Positions 1 to 5,310 of a stretch of DNA of 9,040 nucleotides are shown here, in pieces (position 1 is the stretch's first letter; every line of letters starts with the position of its first letter). This stretch comes from CAZMVU01 sp964569295 (GTDB lineage Bacteria; Hydrogenedentota; Hydrogenedentia; Hydrogenedentales; JAGMZX01). The position numbers and the translations under genes were made by a program. The notes below the pieces were generated by a model that ran no database searches, was not told the DNA's origin, and saw only the letters and a list, made by a program, of their open reading frames with translations. The DNA is taken from the NCBI GenBank assembly GCA_964569295.1, contig CAZMVU010000200.1:1-9040 (forward strand), given 5' to 3'.

Positions 1-183
1 CTTCGCGAAGGAGAAAGCGAGCGCGCTTAATCCCCGGTCTTGCGGAGTCACGGACGACGCAGCGCTTTCTCACAAACGCCAAAAAAAGCGGGGATAGTCT
101 TCCAGGTTAATACGTATGGGCCGCAGGCCCAAGTTATGGATGCGCCTCATGCAAGCGCTGAAAGCGCGTACTATAAAGGTTAC

Positions 184-272
184 CCGGACGTGCGGACCAT
201 TCTGGCAGGATAAAGGCCGTTGACCCTGAAGAAAGGGCAAGGTCTGCAACTCTCCCACAAGTGGGAGCTTTT
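184..272 (+). ncRNA. Possible short structured transcript ending at an intrinsic terminator
   Basis: A TATAAA box at 172-177 would start transcription near 184, and a hairpin followed by TTTT ends at 272, which together delimit about 90 nt. Between them, GTTGACC (219-225) can pair with GGT (241-243) and CAAC (247-250) around a CTG bulge, giving one hairpin before the terminator hairpin. No good -35 box is seen (ATGCAA at 149-154 matches only half of TTGACA). I could not match the sequence to 6S, SRP, tmRNA, RNase P or a known riboswitch. It could equally be the tail of an upstream transcript. Confidence 0.2.
252..272 (+). terminator. Intrinsic-terminator-like hairpin with T-run
   Basis: CTCCCAC at 252-258 pairs perfectly with GTGGGAG at 261-267, either as 6 bp with a CAAG tetraloop or 7 bp with a strained loop. 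It is followed by CTTTT ending at 272. The stem-plus-T arrangement reads on the plus strand, so it would end transcription arriving from the left before the methyltransferase promoter. Confidence 0.5.
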
Positions 273-310
273 AACCTCAAAGAAAATGGGGGCAGCCGCG
301 GGCAGTAAAT

Positions 311-341
311 TTGCAATCGGCACGGCTTCTTTCCCTATAGT
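311..341 (+). promoter_or_regulatory. Possible housekeeping promoter for the pcm operon
   Basis: TATAGT at 336-341 matches five of six positions of the -10 consensus, and TTGCAA at 311-316 matches four of six of the -35 consensus. The spacer is 19 bases, longer than the preferred 17. It lies downstream of the terminator-like hairpin and would give a leader of about 85 nt before the GTG start at 433. It is the best candidate in the region but is not compelling. Confidence 0.35.
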
Positions 342-420
342 GGGATACGTGAGCAGTGGCGATGGCGCCCGAGTACAAGATACTTGGATGCGGACGATCG
401 CGGTGCGGCATGCGACGAGA

Positions 421-427
421 AAGGAGG
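421..427 (+). promoter_or_regulatory. Ribosome binding site that fixes the GTG start of pcm
   Basis: AAGGAGG at 421-427 is a near-perfect Shine-Dalgarno sequence, 5 bases before GTG at 433. The open frame extends further upstream (to a TTG at 220), but only the 433 start puts a positively charged n-region directly before the hydrophobic signal-peptide core. Confidence 0.8.
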
Positions 428-432
428 ACGTT

Positions 433-1224
433 GTGAACAGGCGAGAGCGCAACCCCTTATATACAATGTGTAGCGTGTGCGGCGCCTGCATCGCTCTACT
501 GTGCAGTGTCACGGCTGGCGCGCAGGAGGCAGAAGGACAAGACGCGGACCAAAACGCTTATGCCGCCGCGCGCACGCGCATGGTCGAGGAAGATATCCAG
601 CATGCCCGGCTTGGCCGCAAGCCGGTGACGGACGAAGCGGTTCTCGCGGCCATGCGCACCGTCCCGCGCCATGAATTCGTGCCGGACCGGCTGGCGAAGC
701 AGGCCTATGCCGACCGTTCGCTGCCGATAGGTCACGGTCAGACGATCTCGCAGCCGTACATCGTGGCATACATGACACAGGCGCTCGAGGTAAAAGCGGA
801 CGATACCGTGCTGGAAGTCGGCACGGGGTCGGGGTATCAGGCGGCGGTATTGGCGGAGATTGTCGAGACCGTGTACACCATCGAGATTATCCCGCCGCTG
901 GCGGAACAGGGCCAGAAGCAATTGGCGGACGCAGGATATGAAAATGTACACACCCGCACCGGCGACGGCTACTTTGGGTGGGAGGAGGCAGCGCCTTTCG
1001 ACGCGATCATCGTGACCGCCGCCGCCAGCCACATTCCGCCGCCTCTTGTCGAGCAACTGAAGCCGGGCGGGCGCATGGTCATTCCCGTGGGACCACCGTT
1101 CCGCGTGCAGAACCTGATGATCGTCGAGAAGCGCGAAGACGGATCGACAGTACAACACAGTATCATGCCCGTGCGGTTCGTGCCGCTGACCCGCAGCGAG
1201 GCGGAAGAATCCGGCGGCGAGTAG
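433..1224 (+). CDS. pcm: Secreted protein-L-isoaspartate O-methyltransferase
   Basis: The 263-residue product belongs to the PIMT family, which methylates the carboxyl of L-isoaspartyl residues with S-adenosylmethionine (SAM) as the first step of repairing damaged proteins. Visible hallmarks are GHGQTISQPY (residues 100-109, the PIMT signature around the active site), the SAM-binding glycine loop VLEVGTGSGYQ (126-136), GDG at 177-179, DAIIVTAAA (190-198) and QLKPGGRMVIPVG (208-220). Residues 1-30 are an addition to the usual roughly 210-residue cytoplasmic enzyme: a short Arg-rich n-region, a hydrophobic stretch (about 11-25) and a likely signal peptidase site after AGA (30). The mature enzyme is therefore predicted to be periplasmic or exported. 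The GTG start is chosen from the strong ribosome binding site. The next gene begins 11 bases after the stop, so the two are probably co-transcribed. Family assignment is very secure; export is inferred from the signal peptide. Confidence 0.95.
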   Translation: MNRRERNPLYTMCSVCGACIALLCSVTAGAQEAEGQDADQNAYAAARTRMVEEDIQHARLGRKPVTDEAVLAAMRTVPRHEFVPDRLAKQAYADRSLPIGHGQTISQPYIVAYMTQALEVKADDTVLEVGTGSGYQAAVLAEIVETVYTIEIIPPLAEQGQKQLADAGYENVHTRTGDGYFGWEEAAPFDAIIVTAAASHIPPPLVEQLKPGGRMVIPVGPPFRVQNLMIVEKREDGSTVQHSIMPVRFVPLTRSEAEESGGE

Positions 1225-1235
1225 CAGGGGGGAGC

Positions 1236-3698
1236 GTGGCGGGATGCGCACACAAGCATGACCGGGCGGATGCGGCCGCCATATACACGGCGGCCTTTCT
1301 GGTGAGTGGGGCGGGAATCGCCTTTCAAATCGCGCTCACCCGGATTTTCAGCATCGCCCAGTGGCATCACTTCGCGTACATGGTCGTCAGCATCGCGCTG
1401 ATGGGCTTCGGCATCAGTGGGGCCTTGCTGGCGTGCCTGCGCGGGCGCATCCGCGGGTGGGAGCGGCGATTGCTCTCGGGCGCGGTGTTGTTGCTGGCAG
1501 TGAGCCTGCCCGGGTGCTACGCGCTCAGCCAACGCATACCCTTCGAGACACTCCAGCTCACCACCCAGCAGGGTGAAGCATGGTGGCTTCTCGCGCTCTA
1601 CCTCGTGCTCACCGCGCCCTTCTTCCTCGTGTCATCCGCTATCACATTGGTCTTCATGCTCATGCCGGCGCGCATCGGCCGGCTCTATGGCGTCAACATG
1701 CTCGGCTCCGGCGTGGGCGCCCTCGCGGTGGTGGCGGGCTTATTCGTGTTGCCGCCCCGGCTTATTCCCTATGCCCTGGCCGTGGTGGTCGCGGCCGCGT
1801 TTCTGGCGCTGCAGTGGCGCGGCCGGTTCACACGCTGCGCCGGCCTGGCGGTGTTCGCGGTTTCGTTGGGCGTGTTCTACGCTGGCCCGCACGCACCCGT
1901 GAATGTCTCGGAATACAAGGGCCTCTCCTACGCCATGGACCTGCCCGATGCCCAGGTGGAGGCGCGCCGGTTTAGTCCGCTCTCGGTCGTCACGGCCGTG
2001 CGTGCGCAACAGATTCGCGAGACGCCGGGGCAAATCGCCAATTATTCCATGGCCGAGCATGGGCGGCTGCCGGCGCAGCGCGGCCTGTACTTCGATGCGG
2101 GGGCCGTCTCGCCCGTGCATGCGTTCGACGGCGATCTCGCCCCGTTCACATTTCTCGATCACGTCACCGGCGCGCTCGGCTACCAGATGCTCGATAAGCC
2201 GGAAGTGCTCGTCATCGGCGCCGGCGGCGGGACCGAGGTGTTGAGCGCGCTCGTACACGAGGCCCGCGCGGTGACGGCCGTCGAGGTGGATCCCTCGGTA
2301 TTCACGCTCATGCAAGGCCCGCTACACGATTTCTCTGGCAGCCTTTACAGCCACCCGAAGGTTACCCCCGTCCTGGCCGACGGGCGCGGCTATCTCGAGG
2401 CACACAGCGAGCGGCGCTTCGACCTCGTGCAAATAGCGCTGCTTGATTCCTTCGGCGCGGCCGCGGCGGGTGTGCACGCGCTCAGCGAGAACTACCTCTA
2501 CACCCGCGAGGCCCTCGCGCTCGGCCTCGAACGGCTCACGGACAACGGCGTGCTCTGCCTGACGCGCTGGCTCAAGACGCCGCCGCGGGATGCGCTCAAG
2601 TTGTTCGCCGCCGCTGTCGAGGCGTGCGAAACGGTGGGGATAACAGAACCGGCGCGGCATATGGCTTTCATTCGCTCGTGGAACACAGGGACCATTGCCG
2701 TGTCCAAGGCGCCGCTGACCGGCACGCAGATCAAAGCGATACGCGGCTTCTGCGAGAAACGGGGCTTCGACCTGTGTTACCTGCCCGGCATGGCGCCCGC
2801 AGAGGCCAACCGCTATACGCAGCTCGAGGAGGCCTCGTACCATCACTTCGCCACGGCCGTACTCTCGGACAACCGGCAGCGCGCATACGACGAGGCATTC
2901 TTCGCCGTACACCCCGCCACCGACGACCGGCCGTTTCACTTCCAGTTTTTCAAATGGCGATCGTTGCCCTGGTTCGTGAAATACGCGGGCCAGCACGGCA
3001 TGCCGTTTATCGAGTGGGGCTACATTGTGCTCCTCGCCACGCTCGTGCAGAGCATTATCGTGTCCGTGGTGCTCATTCTCGGGCCGCTGCTGTTCCTGCG
3101 GCGCGGCGTGCCCCCGGCAGCGCGCAAGGGCAAACGCTGGGTAGTGGCCTACTTCGCCGCGCTCGGCCTGGGCTATATCTTTCTCGAACTCGCGTTCATG
3201 CAGCGCTTCATCCTTTTCCTCGCCTACCCGGTCTACGCGGTGGCGGTGGTGCTCGCCGCCCTACTCGCGTTCTCGGGGCTGGGCAGCTTCTACGCGGATC
3301 GGTTCCGGCACCGCCGCGCCCGCACCCTGCTCGCCGTGGTAATCGCGATAACCGCCCTGGCGCTGCTCTATATCCACGCGCTGCCCGGCGTGTTTCAGGC
3401 GCTGGCGGGCCTATCGGACCCGGCGAAAATCACCGTGAGTATCGCGCTGCTGGCGCCTGTGGCCTTCCTCATGGGCATGCCGTTCCCCCTCGGCCTGCAA
3501 CTGGTCTCCGACCGGCGCGAAGCGCTGGTACCCTGGGTGTGGGGGATCAACGGCTGCTTCTCCGTCGTGGCCACATCACTGGCGATGCTCATCGCTGTCC
3601 ATGGCGGCTTCTCCATCCTGCTCTACGCCGCCGTGGCCATCTACTTCGCCGCCGTCGTTAGCATGATGCGCATGGAAAAGAAGCTCGGAAGCACGTAG
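1236..3698 (+). CDS. Polytopic membrane protein with spermidine-synthase-like SAM-fold domain
   Basis: This 820-residue protein has about seven N-terminal membrane helices (roughly 16-35, 45-68, 77-97, 116-143, 152-173, 176-193, 201-216). A soluble domain (about 217-593) follows, and then about seven more helices (594-622, 634-651, 656-684, 697-713, 730-750, 768-788, 791-810). The soluble domain carries the spermidine-synthase/methyltransferase Rossmann pattern: VLVIGAGGGTEV (325-336), AVEVDP (348-353), ADGRGYL (381-387), FDLVQIALLDSFG (395-407) and SENYLYTREAL (417-427). Against the aminopropyltransferase motif FDVIISDCTD, the first catalytic Asp is Ala (401) and only the second Asp (404) remains, so polyamine synthesis is doubtful. 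The Arg/Lys-rich loops (69-79, 194-200, 622-634, 688-696, 811-816) all fit a cytoplasmic side that leaves the soluble domain outside. Start: GTG at 1236, directly after a G-rich GGGGGGAG, with tight spacing; two nearby ATGs are out of frame. Its substrate is unknown. Confidence 0.85.
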   Translation: MAGCAHKHDRADAAAIYTAAFLVSGAGIAFQIALTRIFSIAQWHHFAYMVVSIALMGFGISGALLACLRGRIRGWERRLLSGAVLLLAVSLPGCYALSQRIPFETLQLTTQQGEAWWLLALYLVLTAPFFLVSSAITLVFMLMPARIGRLYGVNMLGSGVGALAVVAGLFVLPPRLIPYALAVVVAAAFLALQWRGRFTRCAGLAVFAVSLGVFYAGPHAPVNVSEYKGLSYAMDLPDAQVEARRFSPLSVVTAVRAQQIRETPGQIANYSMAEHGRLPAQRGLYFDAGAVSPVHAFDGDLAPFTFLDHVTGALGYQMLDKPEVLVIGAGGGTEVLSALVHEARAVTAVEVDPSVFTLMQGPLHDFSGSLYSHPKVTPVLADGRGYLEAHSERRFDLVQIALLDSFGAAAAGVHALSENYLYTREALALGLERLTDNGVLCLTRWLKTPPRDALKLFAAAVEACETVGITEPARHMAFIRSWNTGTIAVSKAPLTGTQIKAIRGFCEKRGFDLCYLPGMAPAEANRYTQLEEASYHHFATAVLSDNRQRAYDEAFFAVHPATDDRPFHFQFFKWRSLPWFVKYAGQHGMPFIEWGYIVLLATLVQSIIVSVVLILGPLLFLRRGVPPAARKGKRWVVAYFAALGLGYIFLELAFMQRFILFLAYPVYAVAVVLAALLAFSGLGSFYADRFRHRRARTLLAVVIAITALALLYIHALPGVFQALAGLSDPAKITVSIALLAPVAFLMGMPFPLGLQLVSDRREALVPWVWGINGCFSVVATSLAMLIAVHGGFSILLYAAVAIYFAAVVSMMRMEKKLGST

Positions 3699-3720
3699 CA
3701 CGAACGGCCCAGCCGTGCTA
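3696..3720. terminator. Hairpin overlapping the stop codon, between convergent genes
   Basis: TAGCACG (3696-3702) pairs perfectly with CGTGCTA (3714-3720) around an 11-base loop, and the left arm includes the stop codon of the membrane-protein gene. A competing shorter hairpin, ACGGC/GCCGT, lies partly inside. There is no T-run on either side. It lies in the 52-base gap between two converging genes, where a bidirectional terminator is expected, but it may only be an mRNA-stabilising hairpin. Confidence 0.35.
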
Positions 3721-3750
3721 TCAAGCCGCAGCCCCCCGTGAGCGCCCCGG

Positions 3751-4368
3751 CTACATCAACTCCGCCAACCCGATGTTCCGGAACGCGATGCTCATGTCCC
3801 GGTTCCCGTGAAGCTGTATGCCGATGGGGCCCTCCTCGATCGCCGTGTCCGAGTCATAGGTCATCACAAACGCCCCGTTCAGCCACACCGCGTAGTTGTT
3901 CTCTTTCGCCACGATAGTCATTTCGTTCCAGTCGTCGAGTTTGAGCAATTCCTTCACCCCCTCCGCCTCGACCGGATAGCCCTTGCCGGAAATATACGGC
4001 GAGCCGGTCATGTCGCGCTCGAGGGATCCCGAAATGCCGATCTGGATTTGCTCACGACTGTTGCGCAAATAGATGCCCGAGTCGACCGTGCCCTCACCGA
4101 GCTTGAATTCGAACTCCATGACGAAGTTTTCATACGCCTTCTCGGTCCACAGCGTCGAGCCTTTCTGTTCGGGGCCGCTCTCGACCGAGAGCACGCCATC
4201 CGACGCCTTCCACCAGATGTTGTCCGCGGGCACTTCCCACCCCGCCAAGTCCGTGCCCGTGAATATCGAAGGCAGCTTGCCGCCCTCCGCGGCCGCCATC
4301 GCCCCCACCACCACGACCGCCCCAATCGCCATCGCTGCCAAATGTGCCGTCCTACGCTGTGTGCTCAT
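3751..4368 (-). CDS. Secreted DUF1080 (3-keto-disaccharide hydrolase / LamG-like) protein
   Basis: The 205-residue protein opens with a Sec signal peptide (Arg-rich start, hydrophobic residues about 8-24, Ala-rich cleavage region near 25-28). A single DUF1080-type concanavalin/LamG-like jelly roll follows. Family landmarks in order are IFTGTDLAGWEV (35-46), DGVLSVESG (57-65), LWTEKAYENFVMEFEFKL (73-90), DSGIYLRN (96-103), a QI motif (107-110), DDWNEMTIVAK (145-155), the VWLNG motif (161-165) and GPIGIQLHG (180-188) leading into FRNIGLAEL (196-204). The family is named for hydrolysis of 3-keto-glycosides, and many members act on plant or algal glycans outside the cell or in the periplasm, but the exact substrate cannot be read from sequence. 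The start is supported by AGGAGGG (4376-4382 on the complement), 7 bases upstream. It is transcribed alone, convergent with the membrane-protein gene and divergent from dksA. Confidence 0.9.
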   Translation of the reverse strand: MSTQRRTAHLAAMAIGAVVVVGAMAAAEGGKLPSIFTGTDLAGWEVPADNIWWKASDGVLSVESGPEQKGSTLWTEKAYENFVMEFEFKLGEGTVDSGIYLRNSREQIQIGISGSLERDMTGSPYISGKGYPVEAEGVKELLKLDDWNEMTIVAKENNYAVWLNGAFVMTYDSDTAIEEGPIGIQLHGNRDMSIAFRNIGLAELM

Positions 4369-4388
4369 CGAAATTCCCTCCTGTTTCG

Positions 4389-4409
4389 GCCGCAGCGAAC
4401 GCCTGCGGC
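4389..4409 (-). promoter_or_regulatory. Hairpin in the 5' leader of the DUF1080 gene
   Basis: GCCGCAG (4389-4395) pairs perfectly with CTGCGGC (4403-4409) around a 7-base loop. On the minus strand it ends 6 bases before the Shine-Dalgarno sequence at 4382-4376. It could affect translation or mRNA stability, and there is no sign of a wider riboswitch structure. Confidence 0.3.
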
Positions 4410-4666
4410 GTCAAGTCATTTCAACCGCTATCTTGCCTGAAAAGGGAGCGGGCATGCCAGCATGGAAAACACAGCCGTGCCAGTGCCGGCCAAGAAAACT
4501 GCCAAACACGCGGCGTGGCGCCTCGAAACACCCCGTGTAACCTTTTTTCACCAGGACAACAGCCCAGACCACACGCCCGCCTTGTTGTCAACCGCGTGCT
4601 CCCGCCTACGTATAGCGCGTGTTTGTGGCAGCCGTTTGCGCCTTCCTTGCAAAGTCGTGTCCGTTT

Positions 4667-4683
4667 TTGGCACTGTTCTTGCC
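4667..4683 (+). promoter_or_regulatory. Sigma-54 (RpoN) -24/-12 promoter upstream of dksA-like gene
   Basis: The stretch TTGGCAC-TGTTC-TTGCC matches the sigma-54 consensus YTGGCACGNNNNTTGCW at all positions except the G after CAC (here T) and the final W (here C). The invariant GG (4669-4670) and GC (4681-4682) have exactly the required 10 bases between them. Transcription would start near 4694, leaving a leader of about 118 nt before the ATG at 4813. Sigma-54 promoters need an activator of the bacterial enhancer-binding protein family; none is encoded in this window. Confidence 0.6.
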
Positions 4684-4756
4684 TGTTACGAGCCACGCTA
4701 CGGTACGAATAGGAAGCCGCCATCCGGTGTTCTTACGGTTGCTGTGGGCGGATCGC

Positions 4757-4773
4757 GCGGCGGTGGGCGCCGC
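4757..4773 (+). promoter_or_regulatory. GC hairpin in the dksA-like gene leader
   Basis: GCGGCG (4757-4762) pairs with CGCCGC (4768-4773) around a GTGGG loop, about 28 bases before the AGGAGG ribosome binding site at 4801-4806. It is too far upstream to mask the ribosome site by itself. Its role is unknown. Confidence 0.25.
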
Positions 4774-4812
4774 ACGATGACATGGATGCCGTCGCATTAC
4801 AGGAGGTAGGGT

Positions 4813-5196
4813 ATGAACAAGCGGGACCTGAAAAAGTTCGAGAAGCTATTGCTTAAGCGTCGTGAGGAAATACTCGCGGGACTGGACAGCATGCGCGGCG
4901 ATTTGCTGTATCAGAAAATGACGGATCGCCCGACGGGCGATGTGGATGCGGCAGCGGAAATCGGTACAGACAGTTTCGAACGGGAAACGGCCCTGCGCGT
5001 GTACGGCAACGAAGCGGAAGAATTGCGCGAGATCGATGCGGCCCTCGAACGGATCAACGAGGGCACCTACGGCGTGTGCGAGGGCACCGGCAAGCCCATC
5101 CCGAAAAAGCGGCTCGAAGCCTTTCCAACCGCGCGCTATTGTGTCGAGTACCAGGCCGAACTCGAAAAGGACAGCCGGACACAGGGCTGGCGGTAA
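4813..5196 (+). CDS. DksA/TraR-family RNA polymerase-binding regulator, two-cysteine type
   Basis: The 127-residue product has the DksA architecture: a charged helical coiled-coil hairpin (about 3-85) and a C-terminal finger region (about 86-115). DksA proteins enter the RNA polymerase secondary channel and, with ppGpp, adjust promoter activity. At the coiled-coil tip, DVDAA (43-47) provides the acidic D-x-A type residues that DksA uses at the polymerase active centre. The finger motif runs YGVCEGTGKPIPKKRLEA (86-103) and ends ARYCVEY (107-113). In classical DksA this is C-x2-C then C-x2-C; here the second and fourth cysteines are Thr92 and Tyr113, leaving Cys89 and Cys110. That matches the zinc-independent DksA2 pattern described in Pseudomonas (C-x2-T then C-x2-A). 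The start is fixed by AGGAGG (4801-4806), 6 bases upstream. A sigma-54-like promoter precedes it and a strong hairpin follows. Confidence 0.9.
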   Translation: MNKRDLKKFEKLLLKRREEILAGLDSMRGDLLYQKMTDRPTGDVDAAAEIGTDSFERETALRVYGNEAEELREIDAALERINEGTYGVCEGTGKPIPKKRLEAFPTARYCVEYQAELEKDSRTQGWR

Positions 5197-5213
5197 ACGC
5201 ACGCGTATTCATC

Positions 5214-5246
5214 CGGCCGCCCGGCGCGCTGTGCACCGGGCGGCCG
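5214..5246 (+). terminator. Strong GC hairpin after the dksA-like gene
   Basis: CGGCCGCCCGG (5214-5224) is perfectly complementary to CCGGGCGGCCG (5236-5246), giving an 11-bp GC stem with an 11-base loop that can pair two bases further. It begins 18 bases after the dksA stop. The following bases are TGTTGC rather than a T-run, so it may be a non-canonical or factor-assisted terminator, or an mRNA 3'-end stabiliser. It suggests that the rhomboid gene is transcribed at least partly separately. Confidence 0.5.
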
Positions 5247-5310
5247 TGTTGCATGCGGGCGCACCACGCCGCCGCCGGACGCCAGGCGCCATGGAGCCAA
5301 GTACGCCCTC

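Larger units (their letters stand above)
1..432. other. Non-coding region upstream of the isoaspartate methyltransferase gene
   Basis: I see no convincing gene here. All three plus-strand frames entering from the left close within about 110 bases (stops near 28, 95 and 108), so at most a short unrecognisable C-terminal tail of an upstream gene is present. The stretch holds a palindrome at 1-10, a 9-bp inverted repeat (11-19 with 63-71) interleaved with a 6-bp one (30-35 with 90-95), a TATAAA box at 172-177, a terminator-like hairpin at 252-272, a possible promoter at 311-341 and the ribosome binding site at 421-427. Minus-strand open frames in this stretch have no recognisable family motifs. 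Confidence 0.6.
4369..4812. other. Divergent intergenic region between DUF1080 gene and dksA-like gene
   Basis: This 444-base stretch has no supportable gene; the open frames crossing it show no family resemblance or good ribosome binding site. It contains a hairpin in the DUF1080 leader (4389-4409), a weak 4-bp hairpin followed by six T (4528-4548), a 7-bp inverted repeat (4555-4561 with 4583-4589), a near-consensus sigma-54 promoter (4667-4683) and a GC hairpin in the dksA leader (4757-4773). Confidence 0.7.

Noticed and set aside
203..218. Sigma-54-like spacing (TGGCAG ... GGCC) upstream of pcm
   Set aside because: GG and GC are 10 bases apart, but the TTGC element reads AGGC and the CAC is CAG; it is too weak and lies ahead of a terminator.
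358..372. GGCGATGGCGCCCGA, reminiscent of the start of a fluoride riboswitch
   Set aside because: The downstream conserved segments of the crcB motif are absent, and the neighbouring genes have no fluoride-related function.
496..1251. 251-codon minus-strand open frame opposite pcm
   Set aside because: It is a shadow of the PIMT gene: its composition is rich in Arg and His with no recognisable motif.
2624..3661. 345-codon plus-strand frame inside the membrane-protein gene
   Set aside because: It is Arg/Ala/Pro-rich frame-shifted sequence, and the overlapping frame encodes conserved membrane helices and the synthase-like motifs.
4528..4548. Small hairpin ACAC/GTGT followed by six T
   Set aside because: The stem is only 4 bp with a 4-base gap before the T-run, and no plus-strand gene precedes it. 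It is not a credible terminator.
4624..4639. Second sigma-54-like match (GGCAGCCGTTTGC)
   Set aside because: Only 9 bases separate the GG and GC instead of 10, and the CAC is degraded. The site at 4667-4683 is far better.
4462..4809. 115-codon plus-strand frame ending just before the dksA-like gene
   Set aside because: It has no good ribosome binding site and no family resemblance, and it spans the sigma-54 promoter and leader hairpin. It is treated as intergenic.
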